Source: JAWKWH01 sp963669285
GTDB taxonomy: Bacteria > Pseudomonadota > Alphaproteobacteria > Rhizobiales > Rhizobiaceae
Direction of reading: 5' to 3'
Assembly (NCBI GenBank): GCA_963669285.2
Contig: CAXXSI010000022.1
Location: forward strand, 831,348-895,347
DNA length: 64,000 nucleotides
Shown here: in pieces, positions 24,705-33,993 of the stretch
Layout: every line of letters begins with the position of its first letter
Numbering within the stretch: the stretch's first letter is position 1
Made by a program: the position numbers and the translations under genes
Notes under the pieces: model-generated
The model's database searches: none
What the model was told of the DNA's origin: nothing
The model's input: the letters and a program-made list of their open reading frames with translations, nothing else

Positions 24705-25103
24705 ATGCCGACAATGCCGGCAACCTTCCGGCCATCGCACGCACCAAAGCGTGGTGATGCAAAACGTGAGCATGACAAACGCCGAGGCAGCGCACGTGAT
24801 CGTGGCTATACCCGCCAATGGGATTTGGCGTCAGCTGAACACCGACGAAAAAATCCACTGTGCATAGGGTGTTCGGCGGTGGGGCGAACGGTGGCAGCAG
24901 AACTCGTTGACCACATTGTTCCGCATCGTGGCGACATGGAATTGTTCTGGGATGAAGACAATTGGCAATCTTCCTGCAACTGGCATCACAATGCGGTCAA
25001 GCGTCCACTCGAAGATCTGTTCGACAAAGGCGCGCTGGTGGCATCAGACCTGAAGCTTGATGGTTCAAAAGCTATCGAAATGACGCAACGGCTGGACCCG
25101 TAG
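24705..25103 (+). CDS. HNH endonuclease
   Basis: 132 residues with the HNH fold: CIGCSAVGR supplies zinc-binding cysteines, VDHIVPHRGD carries the catalytic His, and NWQSSCNWHHNAVK completes the HNN/H motif. It lies next to the P27-type small terminase, the usual position in HK97-like phages whose HNH protein stimulates terminase cutting at cos. Start 24705 or 24714. Confidence 0.88.
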   Translation: MPTMPATFRPSHAPKRGDAKREHDKRRGSARDRGYTRQWDLASAEHRRKNPLCIGCSAVGRTVAAELVDHIVPHRGDMELFWDEDNWQSSCNWHHNAVKRPLEDLFDKGALVASDLKLDGSKAIEMTQRLDP

Positions 25104-25211
25104 GGTAGGGGGTGGGGTCAATCTCTCAGGCCCTGCCAGCTGGGACCGACCGCCAAGCCGTTTTTTTTTGGGCGCAGGTTTCGGGAAACTTTTTTTGAGG
25201 ACAGATGATCA
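25104..25211. other. HNH-TerS intergenic region, candidate cos site
   Basis: Contains a G-rich stretch at 25102-25117 and T8 (25159-25166) and T7 (25191-25197) runs. In HNH-TerS-TerL phages cos usually lies just here. No symmetric site is obvious, so this is positional inference. Confidence 0.4.
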
Positions 25212-25766
25212 ATGGCACGTCGAGGACCGAAGCCGGAGCCGGCAGCGGTAAAGGAAGCAAAGGGAAACCCGGGCAGGCGACCTGTCGGGACTGATCCTGT
25301 TGCGCCGACCGACCTCTCAACAGCTAAGGTGGAAATGCCGCGCTGGCTGACCGGTCAGGGTAGAATAATCTGGAACCGCCTTGCGCCTAGGCTTACGGCT
25401 CAGAAGCTGTTGTCTGCCTCCGATGCGGAAACCTTTGCTCGCTACTGTCGCAACTTCGCTCGCTGGCTGAAAATGCAAAAGGAGCTCGACAAAGAGGGCG
25501 AGACCTATGAGAGCGAGAGCGCGCACGGTAAATTGAAACGTGCGCACCCGGCGTTTCTGATCTCGGATCGGTTGGAACGAATGATGATGGCGGTCGAAGA
25601 TCGGTTCGGGTTGAACCCGGCTGAACGTCAACGCATTTTTGCTGTTCGCGCAAACAAGGGATTCACCGATGATCTGTTTGCAAAGCCATCAACTTTGCCT
25701 GGCGAAAAACCAGTTTCTGCACCACCGCAAGAAACTCACAAACCCGCTGTTGGTTTCTTAAACTAG
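25212..25766 (+). CDS. Terminase small subunit (P27 family)
   Basis: 184 residues. The N-terminus MARRGPKPEPAAVKEAKGNP is the characteristic start of P27-family small terminases, followed by a helical DNA-binding and oligomerisation region (ASDAETFARYCRNFARWLKM). It recognises the phage DNA end and recruits the large subunit. Three bases separate its stop from the TerL start. Confidence 0.92.
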   Translation: MARRGPKPEPAAVKEAKGNPGRRPVGTDPVAPTDLSTAKVEMPRWLTGQGRIIWNRLAPRLTAQKLLSASDAETFARYCRNFARWLKMQKELDKEGETYESESAHGKLKRAHPAFLISDRLERMMMAVEDRFGLNPAERQRIFAVRANKGFTDDLFAKPSTLPGEKPVSAPPQETHKPAVGFLN

Positions 25767-25769
25767 TGA

Positions 25770-27512
25770 ATGGCTGGCAAGCGACCAAGCCGGAAACGCC
25801 AGACTAAAACACCGGCCAAGCCTGGCGGCGTTCACTACTCGGCAGTGTGGGATCTGCCCAACGGTATTTGGCGTGACGGTGATTTCTGGTTTGATGAGCG
25901 GGCAGCAACTGCTGCCGTTGACTTTTTTGCCAACCACCTTTGCCTGACGGAAGGGGAATTTGCAGGTCGTCCATTCATCTTGGAGACTTGGCAAGCAAAC
26001 GATATCATCCGGCCCCTGTTTGGCTGGAAGCGAGCAGACGGAACGAGACGATATCGCCGCTGCTACGTCTGGGTTCCACGCAAGAACGGCAAGACCGAGT
26101 TGGCAGCGGGCGTCGCATTGTTGGTCTTGGTTGGTGACGCTGAAGAGGCGGGGCAGGTATTCTCGCTAGCAACCAACAAAGAACAGGCGTCTCTGGTTTT
26201 TGATAAATCCACTTCGATGGTTGGCAAATCAAGCACCCTCTCCAGTGAGTTGGAGTGCCTGAAACCATCGATTTACTGTCCGTCGCTGAACGCATCGTTC
26301 AAACCACTATCGGGCAAACCAACCGGCAAGCACGGCTTGTCAGTATCAGGATTGATCGGCGATGAAATTCACGAATGGGTGTCGGGCGAAGCGTATCAAT
26401 TCCTGCACGATTCGGAGAGTGCCAGGCGCCAACCGATAGAATTTTTGATCTCGACCGCCGGTAAGAAAGGTACATACGGCGAAGAGGTTTGGGACGAATG
26501 CCAAAAAATTCTCGACGGAACGATTGAGGATCCCGAAACGCTTGTTGTTGTCTATGCAGCGTCGGAAGATGATGACTGGACGTCACCGGAAGTTTGGAAG
26601 CGCGCCAATCCCAACCTGGGTGTCTCGAAAAAAATCGAGTTTATGGAAACCGAATGTCGGCGAGCGCAACAGCTTCCGCGACTGGTCAATGGGTTCAAGA
26701 ACTACCAGCTCAATCTATGGACAGACCAAGCGACACTATGGTTGCCGTTGAAAGCAGTAGACGATACGGGTCGCGAATTTGGTTGGGACGTCTGCGCTGG
26801 CTCAGTCGGTTGGAAAAAACTCGAAGACAGGCTTGCCGGCAAACGCTGTTTTGGTGGTCTCGATCTGTCGGCAGTCCAAGACTTGTCGGCACTGATTTGG
26901 TGGTTTCCGAAGCAAGAGGGATTGAAAGTTCCAGCTGTTCTTTGTCGCTTTTTCAAACCAGCTGATCTGCTGAAATTGCACGGCAAACGCGACAAGCTGC
27001 CCTATGACCGATGGGTGAAAGAAGGTGCCCTCACCGCCACGCCCGGCAACGTGGTTGATTACGCTGTGATCAAGCGGCAGATTTTTAAAGACGCAGAAAA
27101 GTTCGAAGTTGCAAATGCCGGGGGATATGACCTTGAGAAAGGTCAGGGATCACTGGCAATGGATCCCTGGAACGCAACGCAGCTGGCGATTGAAGTTCAA
27201 GAGGAAGGCTTACCGGTCGTTTTTGTACGGCAGGGAATGTACTCACTGGCGGGACCATCGGCCGAACTGGAACGGCTGGTATTATGCAACGGCTTTCATC
27301 ATGGCGGTCATCCGATTTTGCGCAGACATGCACAGGTTGTCGCGGTGGTTTCGGATGAAAACGACAACATTAGACCGGCTAAAAACAAATCGAACGAACG
27401 GATCGACGGCATTGCGGGACTGGTCAACGCACTCGCGATTGCACTCAAAGACGATGGTGGCGATGCCGTCACTCCATGGGATGAAGATGAAAATTTCAAA
27501 CTGGCGAGCTGA
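25770..27512 (+). CDS. terL: Terminase large subunit (Terminase_1 family)
   Basis: 580 residues. ATPase: Walker A-like WVPRKNGKTE at residues 101-110 and Walker B-like LIGDEIHEW near residue 195. Nuclease: the RNase H-like domain begins around GGLDLSAVQDLSALIWW with acidic residues. It packages DNA into the prohead and cuts it at the packaging site. Its stop overlaps the portal start by one base. Confidence 0.95.
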   Translation: MAGKRPSRKRQTKTPAKPGGVHYSAVWDLPNGIWRDGDFWFDERAATAAVDFFANHLCLTEGEFAGRPFILETWQANDIIRPLFGWKRADGTRRYRRCYVWVPRKNGKTELAAGVALLVLVGDAEEAGQVFSLATNKEQASLVFDKSTSMVGKSSTLSSELECLKPSIYCPSLNASFKPLSGKPTGKHGLSVSGLIGDEIHEWVSGEAYQFLHDSESARRQPIEFLISTAGKKGTYGEEVWDECQKILDGTIEDPETLVVVYAASEDDDWTSPEVWKRANPNLGVSKKIEFMETECRRAQQLPRLVNGFKNYQLNLWTDQATLWLPLKAVDDTGREFGWDVCAGSVGWKKLEDRLAGKRCFGGLDLSAVQDLSALIWWFPKQEGLKVPAVLCRFFKPADLLKLHGKRDKLPYDRWVKEGALTATPGNVVDYAVIKRQIFKDAEKFEVANAGGYDLEKGQGSLAMDPWNATQLAIEVQEEGLPVVFVRQGMYSLAGPSAELERLVLCNGFHHGGHPILRRHAQVVAVVSDENDNIRPAKNKSNERIDGIAGLVNALAIALKDDGGDAVTPWDEDENFKLAS

Positions 27513-28756
27513 TGGGTTTTCTTGATTTCTTCCGAAGCGAGAAACGTGGCGAAGTACCGGCGGGTTCTGTGCCAGTATCGTCTTCGAACTTCCTTGAACT
27601 GATAACCGGATTCGCAGGCGCATCGTCCGCTTCGGGTGTTTCAGTCAACATTGAAAAGGCGCTTGGTGTAACGCCGATATGGGCAGCAGTAAATTTTCTA
27701 TCAGGCACGCTCGCCGGCTTGCCACTCAATCTTTATCAACGTGACAAGAAAGACGGTCGCAAAATCCTAAAAGGCGGTCTGGCGACGATGTTGCATGACG
27801 CGGTGAATGAAGAACTCACGTCGTTCGCATGGAGGAAACGGCTTTTTGATCAAGTGTTCACTGGTGGTCGCGCACTCACTTTCATCGAACGAAATCAGCG
27901 CAATGAGATTACCAATCTTTGGCCGTTGGATCCAAATCAGACGAAGGCGAAACGCGAGGGCGGCCGGACGTTTTATGAGAGCAAAGACGGGACTGCGACC
28001 AATACCTATCAGGCCGCAGAGATCATCGATATTTCGTTCATGCTGAAGTCGAACGGACTGGCGCATCGCGGTCCGATAATGACCAATAAGGATACGATCG
28101 GCCTGGCGATCGCCGCTACCAATTACTCCAGCAAGTTTTTCCAGAACGGCGGCGTGCCACCGTTTGCAGTCAGCGGCAATTTTCAATCTGCTAAAACAAT
28201 GGGACGCGCTGCATCGGATTTCGCCGACGCCGTTCGCAAAGCCTCAAAAGAAGAGCGGCTGGCGCTGGTACTACCGGCAGGTCTCGAAATAAAATCGCTC
28301 GGGGTTGATCTTGAAAAAGCGCAGATGGTTGAGCTGCAACGTTTTTTGATTGAACAGATCGCTCGCATCTACTCGTTGCCGCCGATATTTCTGCAAGATC
28401 TAACCCACGGCACATTCACCAATACCGAGCAGCAGGATCTGCATCTGGTCAAACACACGCTTACCCGGTGGGTCAACGATTTTGAACAGCAGCTTAATTT
28501 GAAGCTGTTCGGCCGCAGCAATACCCGCCGTTATGTGGAAGCCAATATCGATGGCTTGTTGAGAGGCGATTTCAAAACCCGAATGGAAGGCTACGGCCAG
28601 GCGATCAACAGTGCGGTGATGCGGCCGAATGAAGCTCGCCGCAAGGAAAACCTGCCCGATGATCCGGATGGCGACAAACTGATGATCCAGGGTGGGACCG
28701 TCGCCATTGCAAGTCAAAACACCGAACCGCCACAGGAGCCGCAAGATGGAGCGTGA
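27512..28756 (+). CDS. Portal protein (HK97 family)
   Basis: 414 residues. ALGVTPIWAAVNFLSGTLAG near the N-terminus and VELQRFLIEQIARIYSLPPI, LGNTxxx-like IFLQDLTHGTFTNTEQQD further on are hallmarks of HK97-type portals, the dodecameric ring at the capsid vertex. The C-terminal tail is disordered-looking. It overlaps the protease gene start. Confidence 0.94.
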   Translation: MGFLDFFRSEKRGEVPAGSVPVSSSNFLELITGFAGASSASGVSVNIEKALGVTPIWAAVNFLSGTLAGLPLNLYQRDKKDGRKILKGGLATMLHDAVNEELTSFAWRKRLFDQVFTGGRALTFIERNQRNEITNLWPLDPNQTKAKREGGRTFYESKDGTATNTYQAAEIIDISFMLKSNGLAHRGPIMTNKDTIGLAIAATNYSSKFFQNGGVPPFAVSGNFQSAKTMGRAASDFADAVRKASKEERLALVLPAGLEIKSLGVDLEKAQMVELQRFLIEQIARIYSLPPIFLQDLTHGTFTNTEQQDLHLVKHTLTRWVNDFEQQLNLKLFGRSNTRRYVEANIDGLLRGDFKTRMEGYGQAINSAVMRPNEARRKENLPDDPDGDKLMIQGGTVAIASQNTEPPQEPQDGA

Positions 28757-29333
28757 AATCCGGGGAGGAATCCCAGCAGAAATCCGTGCAGATGATGATG
28801 GAATAAAGGTTTCAGGGTACGCTGCTGTTTTCAACGAGACGGCCGAAATCGGGTCATGGTTTCGCGAGCGGTTTGAACCGGGGGCATTTTCCGAGGCGCT
28901 CAAAGACAGCGATGTTGTCTTTTTGATCAACCATGAAGGGTTGCCACTCGGACGCACAAGAGCTGGAACGCTCGACCTCAAAGAGGATGACAAAGGTCTT
29001 CACATGTCAGCCGAACTGGATGGTGAGGATCCTGATGTAAAATCCATTGTCGGCAAAATGAAGCGCGGCGATCTCGATAAGATGTCAATTGCATTCCTGC
29101 CGGAAATCCAAGAATGGGACGATACACAGGATCCGCCGCTGCGCACGATCAAAAAGGCTCAACTGTTTGACGTGTCGATCGTCACTCAGCCGGCTTATGA
29201 GGGAACCGAAATCGGATTGCGCAGTCTCGAAGCGCACCGCAAAGACCAGCGTCAACACAATTTCCATGCGACGCAAAGGCGCCGTCGCATGAAAATGGAC
29301 CTCGCTCTGAGAGGGCGAGAGAACGGCAAGTAG
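28746..29333 (+). CDS. HK97-family prohead protease
   Basis: 195 residues. SGYAAVFNETAEIG, then FLINHEGLPLGRT with the catalytic His, and DKMSIAFLPE with the Ser of the S78/U35 protease family. It cleaves the capsid scaffold domain during maturation. ATG 28746 overlaps the portal stop. The last 30 residues are basic and may be its own processing site. Confidence 0.93.
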   Translation: MEREIRGGIPAEIRADDDGIKVSGYAAVFNETAEIGSWFRERFEPGAFSEALKDSDVVFLINHEGLPLGRTRAGTLDLKEDDKGLHMSAELDGEDPDVKSIVGKMKRGDLDKMSIAFLPEIQEWDDTQDPPLRTIKKAQLFDVSIVTQPAYEGTEIGLRSLEAHRKDQRQHNFHATQRRRRMKMDLALRGRENGK

Positions 29334-29378
29334 CGGCCTGCTGCTGCCCATCAACTTTCCACAGAACTGGAGACACCA

Positions 29379-30662
29379 ATGTCTAAAGCACGGCTCAAAG
29401 AGCTGCGCGAGAAGCAGGCTAATATTGCCACGAACGCTCGCGCGAAATACGACGAAATCACCGACGACACGCCGGAAGAGCGTGCCTCTGAAATCGAAAC
29501 CGAATTCGACGCGATGATGAGCGATTATGACAAAATCGGCAAAGACATCGAACGGTTGGAGCGTAGCGAACGGGCGCTTGATCTGATCAATCAACCGGAT
29601 CCTCGCCGACCACTTGGTAACGACATCATTGTGCCGACAAATGATCCGGGTAATGCACCGGATTATCGCACCGTCTTCCACTCCTATTTGGGAGCGCAGG
29701 GGCAGCTTGGCATGCTTTCTCCTGAAGAGCGTGCCATTCTGCAGGCCGGTTTTGCCGAAGCCGACGTGAAACCCGAGCATCGCGCTCAAACATCAAGCAC
29801 CAATTCGGAAGGTGGCTTTACCGTTCCTGAAGAGCTGCAGAATATTCTGATCAAATCAATGGCCATGTGGGGTCCGATGTATGATGCAGACATCTGCACG
29901 ACGATCAACACAACCAGCGGCAACAATCTGCCTATGCCGACCGTTAACGACACCGCGAACACCGGCGCAGCCGCGCCGGCCCAGGGAACAACCCTGACCG
30001 ATGATGGTGGCAAGGATGTCACATTCGGACAGAAGCAACTCGAATCCTACAGCTTCGATACCGAATGGATCCGTGTTTCGCTCGAACTGGCGCAGGACAG
30101 CATTTTTGCCATGGAAGAACTGCTCGGAAATCTGCTTGGCGAACGCTTGGGCCGGACGGCGAACAGTCAGTTGACCACTGGCACCGGATCGTCTGCACCG
30201 AATGGCATCGTAACGGCGTCAAGTCTTGGTGTTACGGCAGCCGGTGCCAATGCGATCACTTGGGACGAAACTATTGATCTGGAACATTCGGTTGATCCGG
30301 CGTACCGCCAAAGCCCGAAATGCCGCTGGATGTTCAACGATGGCACGTTGAAAGCGCTGCGCAAATTGAAAGATGGTGACGGCAACTATCTCTGGCAGAT
30401 GGGAGACGTGACTAAAGGTGTGCCGGCTTCGTTCAACGGTCGCCCGTACAGCATCAATCAGGCGATGGCTAGCCTTGCCACCGGCAACAAAACCATGTTG
30501 TTCGGTGACTTCGGCAAGTACTTTGTTCGTAAGGTTGGCACTGTGCTGATTGGCGCGCTTCAGGACAAGGATTTCTGGCCGGGTTTCGGTGTTGCCGGCT
30601 ACATCCGTTTTGATGGCGAACTCGGCGATACTGCTGCCGTCAAGCACCTGATCCAGGCCTGA
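29379..30662 (+). CDS. Major capsid protein (HK97 fold)
   Basis: 427 residues. The first ~100 are a coiled-coil delta/scaffold domain (LKELREKQANIATNARAKYD and after), expected to be removed by the protease encoded upstream. The rest fits HK97 gp5: GGFTVPEELQNILIKS, GTTLTDDGGKDVTFGQKQ, ELLGNLLGERLGRTANSQ, and a C-terminal FGDFGKYFVRKVG. A hairpin (30681-30704) follows the gene. Confidence 0.95.
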   Translation: MSKARLKELREKQANIATNARAKYDEITDDTPEERASEIETEFDAMMSDYDKIGKDIERLERSERALDLINQPDPRRPLGNDIIVPTNDPGNAPDYRTVFHSYLGAQGQLGMLSPEERAILQAGFAEADVKPEHRAQTSSTNSEGGFTVPEELQNILIKSMAMWGPMYDADICTTINTTSGNNLPMPTVNDTANTGAAAPAQGTTLTDDGGKDVTFGQKQLESYSFDTEWIRVSLELAQDSIFAMEELLGNLLGERLGRTANSQLTTGTGSSAPNGIVTASSLGVTAAGANAITWDETIDLEHSVDPAYRQSPKCRWMFNDGTLKALRKLKDGDGNYLWQMGDVTKGVPASFNGRPYSINQAMASLATGNKTMLFGDFGKYFVRKVGTVLIGALQDKDFWPGFGVAGYIRFDGELGDTAAVKHLIQA

Positions 30663-30680
30663 TCTGGTTCGGCTTATCAT

Positions 30681-30704
30681 GACGGGCCGTTTGCGCGGCC
30701 CGTC
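30681..30704 (+). terminator. Hairpin after the capsid gene
   Basis: GACGGGCC, eight-base loop, GGCCCGTC; no U-tract. More likely an mRNA-stabilising or partial-termination element that tunes capsid versus downstream expression than a full terminator. Confidence 0.45.
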
Positions 30705-30726
30705 TCATAAACCGAAGGAGAAGACC

Positions 30727-30915
30727 ATGAAGGTGAAACTGTTGACCAGCCGTGCTGGACTCGATTTCTCGCAGAACCGCGACGAAGAAATTGAAGTGTC
30801 GGCCGCCGAAGGCAAGCGTCTGATCGAGGCAGGGCAAGCTATTCCGGTTCGTGCGGCGAAGGTCCAAACGACCTCCAAGCGCTCCAAGTCCGAAAAGACC
30901 AGCAAGACAGACTGA
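30727..30915 (+). CDS. Small phage structural-region protein
   Basis: 62 residues with GGAGAAG upstream of ATG 30727. The N-terminal half (DEEIEVSAAEGKRLIEAGQA) resembles the short conserved protein often found after capsid genes, and the C-terminus is Lys/Ser/Thr-rich. Role unknown. Confidence 0.7.
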   Translation: MKVKLLTSRAGLDFSQNRDEEIEVSAAEGKRLIEAGQAIPVRAAKVQTTSKRSKSEKTSKTD

Positions 30916-30921
30916 TCTGCT

Positions 30922-31530
30922 ATGCGCGCATTGCCAGAATATCTGCTGACCACGGAAACTCCAGCGACCAAGTGGGCTGTCACTCTTGACGAGGCGAAGC
31001 AGCATTGTCGTGTGGACAGTGACGACACGGAAGATGACGCCGTACTGACGCGCCTCATCAAGGCGGCGACTGATATGGTCGAGCAGCAAGCTGGCAAGGC
31101 GCTACTTGAACAGACATGGAACCTGTTGATTGCTGCACCGGATGGCGCGGGGCATCTGCACTTGCCGCTGACTCCTGTGATCTCCGTCGACGACATCAGC
31201 TATTTTGACAGGGACAACGTATCGCAATCTGCGACGGTCGGAGATTTTCAGCTCTACAAGGATGAAGATCACGCCTGGCTGGAGCCAAAACAGGGAAATG
31301 TCTGGCCGGCGACCTATGCCCGTCATGATGCAATTACAGTGCAGTTTAAGGCTGGCTTTGGAGCGAACGAAACAGACGTCCCGGAAAACTTGCGACAGGC
31401 AGTGCTGTTGACAGTCGGTCACTGGTTTGAGAATCGCGAGGCGATTGTTGTTGGCACGATTGCCGCGGAAATGCCTTTGACTGCACAACACCTGATCGAT
31501 CTTAGCCGTAAAGGCTGGTTTGGCGGTTGA
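30922..31530 (+). CDS. Head-tail connector protein (gp6-like/phiE125 gp8 type)
   Basis: 202 residues. VTLDEAKQHCRVDSDDTEDD and LTRLIKAATDMVEQQAGKAL match the gp6-like connector family, which forms the ring under the portal. The C-terminus LRQAVLLTVGHWFENREAIV is also typical. Lies directly behind the capsid genes as expected. Confidence 0.9.
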   Translation: MRALPEYLLTTETPATKWAVTLDEAKQHCRVDSDDTEDDAVLTRLIKAATDMVEQQAGKALLEQTWNLLIAAPDGAGHLHLPLTPVISVDDISYFDRDNVSQSATVGDFQLYKDEDHAWLEPKQGNVWPATYARHDAITVQFKAGFGANETDVPENLRQAVLLTVGHWFENREAIVVGTIAAEMPLTAQHLIDLSRKGWFGG

Positions 31531-31565
31531 CACTTATTACGCAACTGTAATCGGAGAATTTGAAG

Positions 31566-31976
31566 ATGGCTGATCTCAGCATTACCGCTGCCAATGTGGT
31601 GCGCGGAAGTTCATCACAAACAGAAGCAGGCGACGCCGGTGCAACGATCACTGCCGGGCAGGTGGTCTATCGCGATTCTTCCGATGGGAAATACAAACTC
31701 GCTGATTCCGATTCCGCAACGGCTGCAGTGCGTTCACCGCGAGGGGTTGCACTGAATGGTGCATCGGATGGACAGCCGCTGACGATCCTGAAAAGCGGCG
31801 ATGTGACGATCGGTGCCACGCTGACACCTGGCGTCAGTTACTACCTTTCGGACACGCCAGGTGGAATTGCGCCATATGCCGACCTGGCGACCGGGGATTA
31901 TCCGGTGATCATCGGCATTGCAAAATCGGCTTCAGTGCTCGCGGTGAAGTTTAACGAAGCCGGCGTCGCGCTCTAG
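31566..31976 (+). CDS. Head-region protein, probable capsid-associated/decoration
   Basis: 136 residues, glycine-, alanine- and threonine-rich, apparently all beta (ADLSITAANVVRGSSSQTEA, GATITAGQVVYRDSSDGKYK). Such proteins between connectors often decorate capsids; the role is inferred from composition and position. ATG 31566 is preferred to 31560. Confidence 0.55.
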   Translation: MADLSITAANVVRGSSSQTEAGDAGATITAGQVVYRDSSDGKYKLADSDSATAAVRSPRGVALNGASDGQPLTILKSGDVTIGATLTPGVSYYLSDTPGGIAPYADLATGDYPVIIGIAKSASVLAVKFNEAGVAL

Positions 31977-31985
31977 GTCATTGTC

Positions 31986-32333
31986 ATGGGTGCGGGTCAA
32001 CTCGATCGCCGGATCACGATTGAGCGTTTCGGTACGGCGACAAACAGCTTCAATGAAGAGGTAGAGTCTTGGTTTGACTTTACGACCGTTTGGGCAGGGC
32101 GAAAAGATGTGTCGGATGGCGAACGATACGCGGCAGGCGTCGTCGGCTCTTTTTTGATGACGCGATTTCGGGTCCGATCTTCCACAAAGACACGTTCGAT
32201 CATGCCTAAAGACCGTATCAAGTACGGCGGCGACCCCGAAAATCCCGACATCTGGAACATTACAGGCGCAAAGGAAACGAAAGAAGGTCGCGGCCGCTAT
32301 ATCGAAATCACCGCAACCCGCGATAACGGCTGA
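31986..32333 (+). CDS. Phage head-tail adaptor protein
   Basis: 115 residues. GQLDRRITIERFGTATNSFN followed by ESWFDFTTVWAGRKDVSDGE is the standard opening of the SPP1 gp16/HK97 gp7-like head-closure family. Stop and next start overlap (TGATG). Confidence 0.9.
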   Translation: MGAGQLDRRITIERFGTATNSFNEEVESWFDFTTVWAGRKDVSDGERYAAGVVGSFLMTRFRVRSSTKTRSIMPKDRIKYGGDPENPDIWNITGAKETKEGRGRYIEITATRDNG

Positions 32334-32797
32334 TGTCTGTCACAATTAAAATGGAAGGCTTTCGTGAACTGGATCTCGCGCTTGGCAAATTACCGCAGGC
32401 GACTGCCAAGCGGACCATGCGCAAGGTTTTGAAAACAGCAGCTCAGCCAATTGCTGATGCAGCCTCACGAATTGCACCCGATGACCCAGCGACGCCAGCG
32501 CCGGATCTGCATCGATCGATCGGCGTTTCGCACCGCCAAAAAACAGGGCGTCAGCGCAAGTTCACAAAAGAGGGAAAGAACGAAGCCAACATGTATGTCG
32601 GGCCGACTGCAGATGGCTACCCGCAAGCGATGATGCAGGAATTCGGAACGGCTCACCATTCGCCACAGCCTTATATGCGCCCAGCCTGGGATAAGCACCG
32701 CAATGGTGCGTTGAACACCATCAAAGCCGAGCTTGGCAAGGAAATCGTCAAAGCCGCGGCCAGACTGGCAAAAAAGCGCGCGAAAGCCAGCAGGTAA
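32333..32797 (+). CDS. HK97 gp10-family tail-terminator-region protein
   Basis: 154 residues. KMEGFRELDLALGKLPQATA, then the middle IAPDDPATPAPDLHRSI, and YPQAMMQEFGTAHHSPQPYM with PAWD match HK97 gp10. It acts at the head-tail interface. Basic C-terminus. Confidence 0.9.
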   Translation: MSVTIKMEGFRELDLALGKLPQATAKRTMRKVLKTAAQPIADAASRIAPDDPATPAPDLHRSIGVSHRQKTGRQRKFTKEGKNEANMYVGPTADGYPQAMMQEFGTAHHSPQPYMRPAWDKHRNGALNTIKAELGKEIVKAAARLAKKRAKASR

Positions 32798-32803
32798 CAT
32801 CTT

Positions 32804-33202
32804 ATGGAAGAAGCCTTGGTTGCCCTGGTGATCGCAAATACCGGTGTGTCTGGAATCGCTGACTCACGCATTTGGTGGGCGCGCGCTCCCCGGTCAAAGC
32901 CTCAGAAACCCTACGCGGTGATGCGCCGAATAGGCAACCAACCTGATTACCACATGAAAGCCGCCTCGGGGCTTCATGAAAGCCGCGTGCAGATCGACAG
33001 CTATGGAGAGACTTACGAAAGCGCAAAGTCACTGGCTCGGGCGCTTCAGGCGGCTGTTTCAGGACTCAACGATACCGTATCAGGCAGGCGGTTTCAGGGC
33101 ATTTTCATCGATAACGAGCGCGACCTTTCCAATGAAGAGGAGCCTGGCGCCGTCAAACATCTGTTTGCAGTGAGTTTCGACATCACAATCTGGCATGACT
33201 AG
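32804..33202 (+). CDS. DUF3168-family tail completion/terminator protein
   Basis: 132 residues; short alpha/beta protein with RIWWARAPRSKPQKPYAVMR and QIDSYGETYESAKSLARALQ, typical of DUF3168 (tail-terminator-like). Its place between gp10 and the tube protein agrees. Confidence 0.87.
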   Translation: MEEALVALVIANTGVSGIADSRIWWARAPRSKPQKPYAVMRRIGNQPDYHMKAASGLHESRVQIDSYGETYESAKSLARALQAAVSGLNDTVSGRRFQGIFIDNERDLSNEEEPGAVKHLFAVSFDITIWHD

Positions 33203-33214
33203 GAGAAAACGACC

Positions 33215-33637
33215 ATGACAAATGCAGCAATAGGTCACGGATCGGCGTTTGAACGCTCCGACGACAATACATCAGGTGGTACCTTTGCCACGGTTGGTGA
33301 AGTGCTGAATATCGGCGGACCAGGGCTTGCCAAGGATGCTGTAGACGCCACGCATATGGCGTCACCCGAGCGCTGGCGAGAATTTATTTCAGGTCTAAAG
33401 GACGGTGGCGAGGTATCTGTCGAACTTTCGTTCGATCCGGACGATGCGACCACGACAGCAGCTTTGGCCGACTGCAACAGCGATGTCGCTGGTTACTACA
33501 AAGTCACATTTCCGGATACGACCGCGTGGGGTTTTGCCGCTATTGCCACCGGTTTGGAGGTTGGTGTTCCGCTCGATGACAAAATGACGGCGACCATCAC
33601 CTACAAGCTGACCGGCAAGCCTGGGTTTATCGCGTAG
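33215..33637 (+). CDS. Major tail tube protein
   Basis: 140 residues. FATVGEVLNIGGPGLAKDAV, DATHMASPERWREFISGLKD and GEVSVELSFDPDD are typical of siphovirus tube proteins of the GTA/lambda gpV-like fold. Good AGGAG-like site upstream. Confidence 0.9.
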   Translation: MTNAAIGHGSAFERSDDNTSGGTFATVGEVLNIGGPGLAKDAVDATHMASPERWREFISGLKDGGEVSVELSFDPDDATTTAALADCNSDVAGYYKVTFPDTTAWGFAAIATGLEVGVPLDDKMTATITYKLTGKPGFIA

Positions 33638-33639
33638 TC

Positions 33640-33993
33640 ATGGCTAACTCTCACAAAGGCGAAGTTGCCGTCAAAACTGCCGACGCGAGCTACATTCTTC
33701 ACTTCTCAACCAACGCGATCTGTGAACTTGAAGACGTGCTTGAAAAACCGGTCATCCAGATCGTGGCGGAGTTTGAGAACGAAGAAAATGTCGGCATGAA
33801 GATTGTCCGATATCTGGTGTGGGCCGGTCTCACAACAAAGAACCCGGGCATGACGGTCGAGGAAGCTGGCGATATTCTTGATGAGGTCGGTTACGCTCTG
33901 ATGATGGATAAAGTCGGTCTTGCCATGCGGCGGTTTTTCCCGGATCCGGAGGGAGATGAAACCAAAAACCCTCAACCAGCGAAAGCCGGATAG
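33640..33993 (+). CDS. Tail assembly chaperone, upstream product (gpG-like)
   Basis: 117 residues. Similar to the gene-transfer-agent-type tail protein family: GEVAVKTADASYILHFSTNA, CELEDVLEKPVIQIVAEFEN. It lies between the tube and tape-measure genes, the position of the lambda G/GT pair. The downstream frame (-1) is open from 33960 to 34310 and has no usable start, so a fraction of ribosomes probably shift frame near its end. Confidence 0.82.
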   Translation: MANSHKGEVAVKTADASYILHFSTNAICELEDVLEKPVIQIVAEFENEENVGMKIVRYLVWAGLTTKNPGMTVEEAGDILDEVGYALMMDKVGLAMRRFFPDPEGDETKNPQPAKAG

